A stretch of 59,434 nt of DNA, taken from positions 1-59,434 of the forward strand of contig NZ_JAKZGL010000020.1 of assembly GCF_022549355.1 (NCBI RefSeq), written 5' to 3'. The stretch's first letter is position 1; every line of letters begins with the position of its first letter. The DNA is from Acinetobacter sp. NIPH 2699. GTDB lineage: Bacteria; Pseudomonadota; Gammaproteobacteria; Pseudomonadales; Moraxellaceae. This document shows positions 58,125 to 59,434 of this stretch, in pieces. Under the pieces are notes generated by a model. That model was not told the origin of the DNA. It searched no databases and saw only the letters and a list, made by a program, of their open reading frames with translations. The translations under genes were made by a program, and so were the position numbers.

Positions 58125-59007
58125 ACTTTTAGCATTGCGAGAGCTCGCAATATTGTCATTACCTGAATATTTTTGTCCTGTTATTGAGCCAGTCCGAGAA
58201 GATTTATCAGCGCTAAAAAAAACCATTGTTGAATTGAATAATAATAATATAGAACCAATTGTAATTGTTAATCCTCTAAAAGGTGATTTTAAAGGACAAT
58301 TTATTAATATAACAAATAATCTGAATCATGGTTCAAATTTAAAATATCTACCTTGTTTTATACTACATGATAGGGTTGAAGGTATTCCTTCTGAAATTGA
58401 TGGGTTATCGCGATATGCTTTGTTCGTTACTAGAGGAGTCGATAGTCAAGTTATAGATGCCTCTCAGAAAGCAGAATTAACGTTTGTTAATCATGATATT
58501 TCTCCTAATATAATAAGAAGAATTAAAAATGTAGTTCTTTGTGGAGACTTCTTTAAAAGGCAGTCAAAAAATGCAGACTACCCTGAGGAATCATCATTTT
58601 CATCATTGCATACTTATTATAACGAATTAGGAGCATCTGGCTTTAGTGATTATACGATTACTGGAGAAGAGTTTTCTGAGAGTGGGGGACCTGCATATGT
58701 GGTGACAATTCATATATCATATATTGATTCTAAAAGATTCGATGAAATGTTTGTAAGGCATTATTTGTCTTATGAAGATGGAACTCCTGCTCAACCTGGA
58801 GCAAAATTCTTAAATGCTTTAGAAAAGTTAGTGGTAGACATCTCATCAGGGAAGGTTCCATTTATTAAAACTAATGCAATACAAGAGTTTTTAAATTTAA
58901 ATAGCCCTCCATCGCATTTCCCAGGATTAGGTCAGGTTAAAAAGATTTCAATCAAACATCATATAGAAACATTAGTAGATTATTTAAGTAGGCCTAGAGA
59001 GGAATAA
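58090..59007 (+). CDS. sce7725-family (beta-protein-like) protein
   Basis: 305 residues. Starts MYYPILRGKLNELLALREL, with YFCPVIEPVRED, PIVIVNPLKGDF, CGDFFKRQ and a C-terminal SSPPSHFPGLGQ-like NSPPSHFPGLGQVKKIS. This is the beta-protein fold (phage T4 beta-protein-like domain) that repeatedly accompanies sce7726. AAGAGG precedes the ATG, which lies inside the sce7726 gene. Its biochemical role is unknown; as the obligate neighbour of a nuclease-like protein it may be its specificity or regulatory partner. Confidence 0.82.
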   Translation: MYYPILRGKLNELLALRELAILSLPEYFCPVIEPVREDLSALKKTIVELNNNNIEPIVIVNPLKGDFKGQFINITNNLNHGSNLKYLPCFILHDRVEGIPSEIDGLSRYALFVTRGVDSQVIDASQKAELTFVNHDISPNIIRRIKNVVLCGDFFKRQSKNADYPEESSFSSLHTYYNELGASGFSDYTITGEEFSESGGPAYVVTIHISYIDSKRFDEMFVRHYLSYEDGTPAQPGAKFLNALEKLVVDISSGKVPFIKTNAIQEFLNLNSPPSHFPGLGQVKKISIKHHIETLVDYLSRPREE

Positions 59008-59013
59008 TAAGAC

Positions 59014-59364
59014 ATGGCTTATTGTTGCTTTAACTGTTTTAATGATAATCAAATTAAAAAAGATATTTTAAGTAAATGTCATGCTAAAGACCTCACCCGA
59101 TGTTCTTTTTGTCGAAGTAGTGGGGTGCAGTTAATTGAGGCTGAACAGTTGTTTGAATATTTTGAGGTTTTAATACAATCATTAAGCCTAGATGAAAATG
59201 GTTTAGAAGTTGTGGATGCACTGCAAGAATATTTTTCAATATTTAACAATCTTATTTCTAATAAGGAAATGTTGGTTAGGTCTATTTTTAAAAATAATTT
59301 AAATTATTTGGAACGAAAGTATAGCTTTTCATATTCAAAACGGCTTTGTTGCACAAAGATTTGA
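59014..59364 (+). pseudogene. HEPN/RES N-terminal-like gene truncated by an insertion sequence
   Basis: The surviving native part is ~109 residues: MAYCCFNCFNDNQIKKDIL, then HAKDLTRCSFCRSSGV, giving two zinc-knuckle CxxC pairs, then a helical region (LFEYFEVLIQSLS). This layout is that of the HEPN/RES N-terminal domain found before RES NAD-consuming toxin domains. After the Lys at 59338-59340 the reading frame enters the IS end (GGCTTTGTTGCACAAA) and stops seven codons later; the C-terminal part is lost or lies beyond the IS. Third gene of the sce7726-sce7725 cassette. Confidence 0.7.
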
Positions 59365-59434
59365 AATGCAAAGCGCCCCTAATTGAGCCAAATTTAAGGC
59401 GTAACTTGGGTAAGTGGTCGACCTAATTCCGTAA
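59342..59434. mobile_element. Insertion sequence end, IS5-family (IS903/IS17 group)-like
   Basis: GGCTTTGTTGCACAAA at 59342 matches the terminal inverted repeat style of IS903-group IS5 elements (GGCTTTGTTG...). It interrupts the preceding gene exactly at this point. The following bases show no open frame in the part visible, and the element continues beyond the window, so its transposase and right end are not seen. Confidence 0.7.

Overview
This is a moderately AT-rich gammaproteobacterial chromosome segment that I assign to Acinetobacter. The pointers are the rpoN-hpf-ibaG-murA-hisG-hisD-hisC order, a short-form HisG, a filABCDEF cluster, an nrtR-nadV-prs NAD salvage cluster, a folate-independent methionine synthase with its DUF1852 partner, and a betIBA locus with two BCCT transporters. 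The species cannot be fixed from the sequence alone.

Layout. 1-122: 3' end of a 5S rRNA and its terminator. 220-9432: small membrane protein, sigma-54, hibernation factor, BolA-like IbaG, MurA, HisG/HisD/HisC and convergent PabB. 9433-18083: the six-gene fil operon (surface or filament system). Its C39-peptidase-like FilB and coiled-coil-plus-barrel FilC look like parts of a Fap-type amyloid exporter. 18087-25993: two Nudix hydrolases, gamma-carbonic anhydrase, TsaB, UppP, RsmJ, a membrane-bound C13 (caspase-fold) peptidase, S-formylglutathione hydrolase, DUF2218 and Rpe. 25994-26452: gene-free, with five tandem 12-bp units that each contain a DnaA-box-like 9-mer. 26453-29607: copper resistance (small Cys/His/Met-rich protein, CopA, CopB). 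29690-34281: two unknown genes, a guanidine-II riboswitch with the SMR exporter Gdx/SugE, Ogt, ArgJ and NadA. 34414-34845: tRNA cluster Pro-Arg-His-Pro.

34891-43251: DUF606 transporter, GMC oxidoreductase, then a minus-strand NAD salvage operon (prs, nadV, nrtR), a zinc alcohol dehydrogenase and a TorF-type porin. 43316-51168: betA-betB-betI reading left, divergent from two BCCT transporters, with a perfect 40-bp palindrome between them as the likely BetI operator. 51219-53675: unknown membrane protein, a frameshifted gene relic, and malate:quinone oxidoreductase. 54149-56772: DUF1852 (MesX), core methionine synthase (MesD) and a flavin reductase, preceded by MetR-type boxes. 57246-59434: an AT-rich accessory cassette of sce7726 (nuclease-like), sce7725 and a HEPN/RES-N-terminal-like gene. 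The last gene is broken at 59342 by the end of an insertion sequence that runs off the window. This cassette is a candidate defence or conflict system.

Functional themes are histidine, arginine, NAD and methionine biosynthesis, glycine betaine production for osmoprotection, copper and guanidine resistance, and cell-surface structures. All assignments come from reading the sequence and translations; no database search was run.
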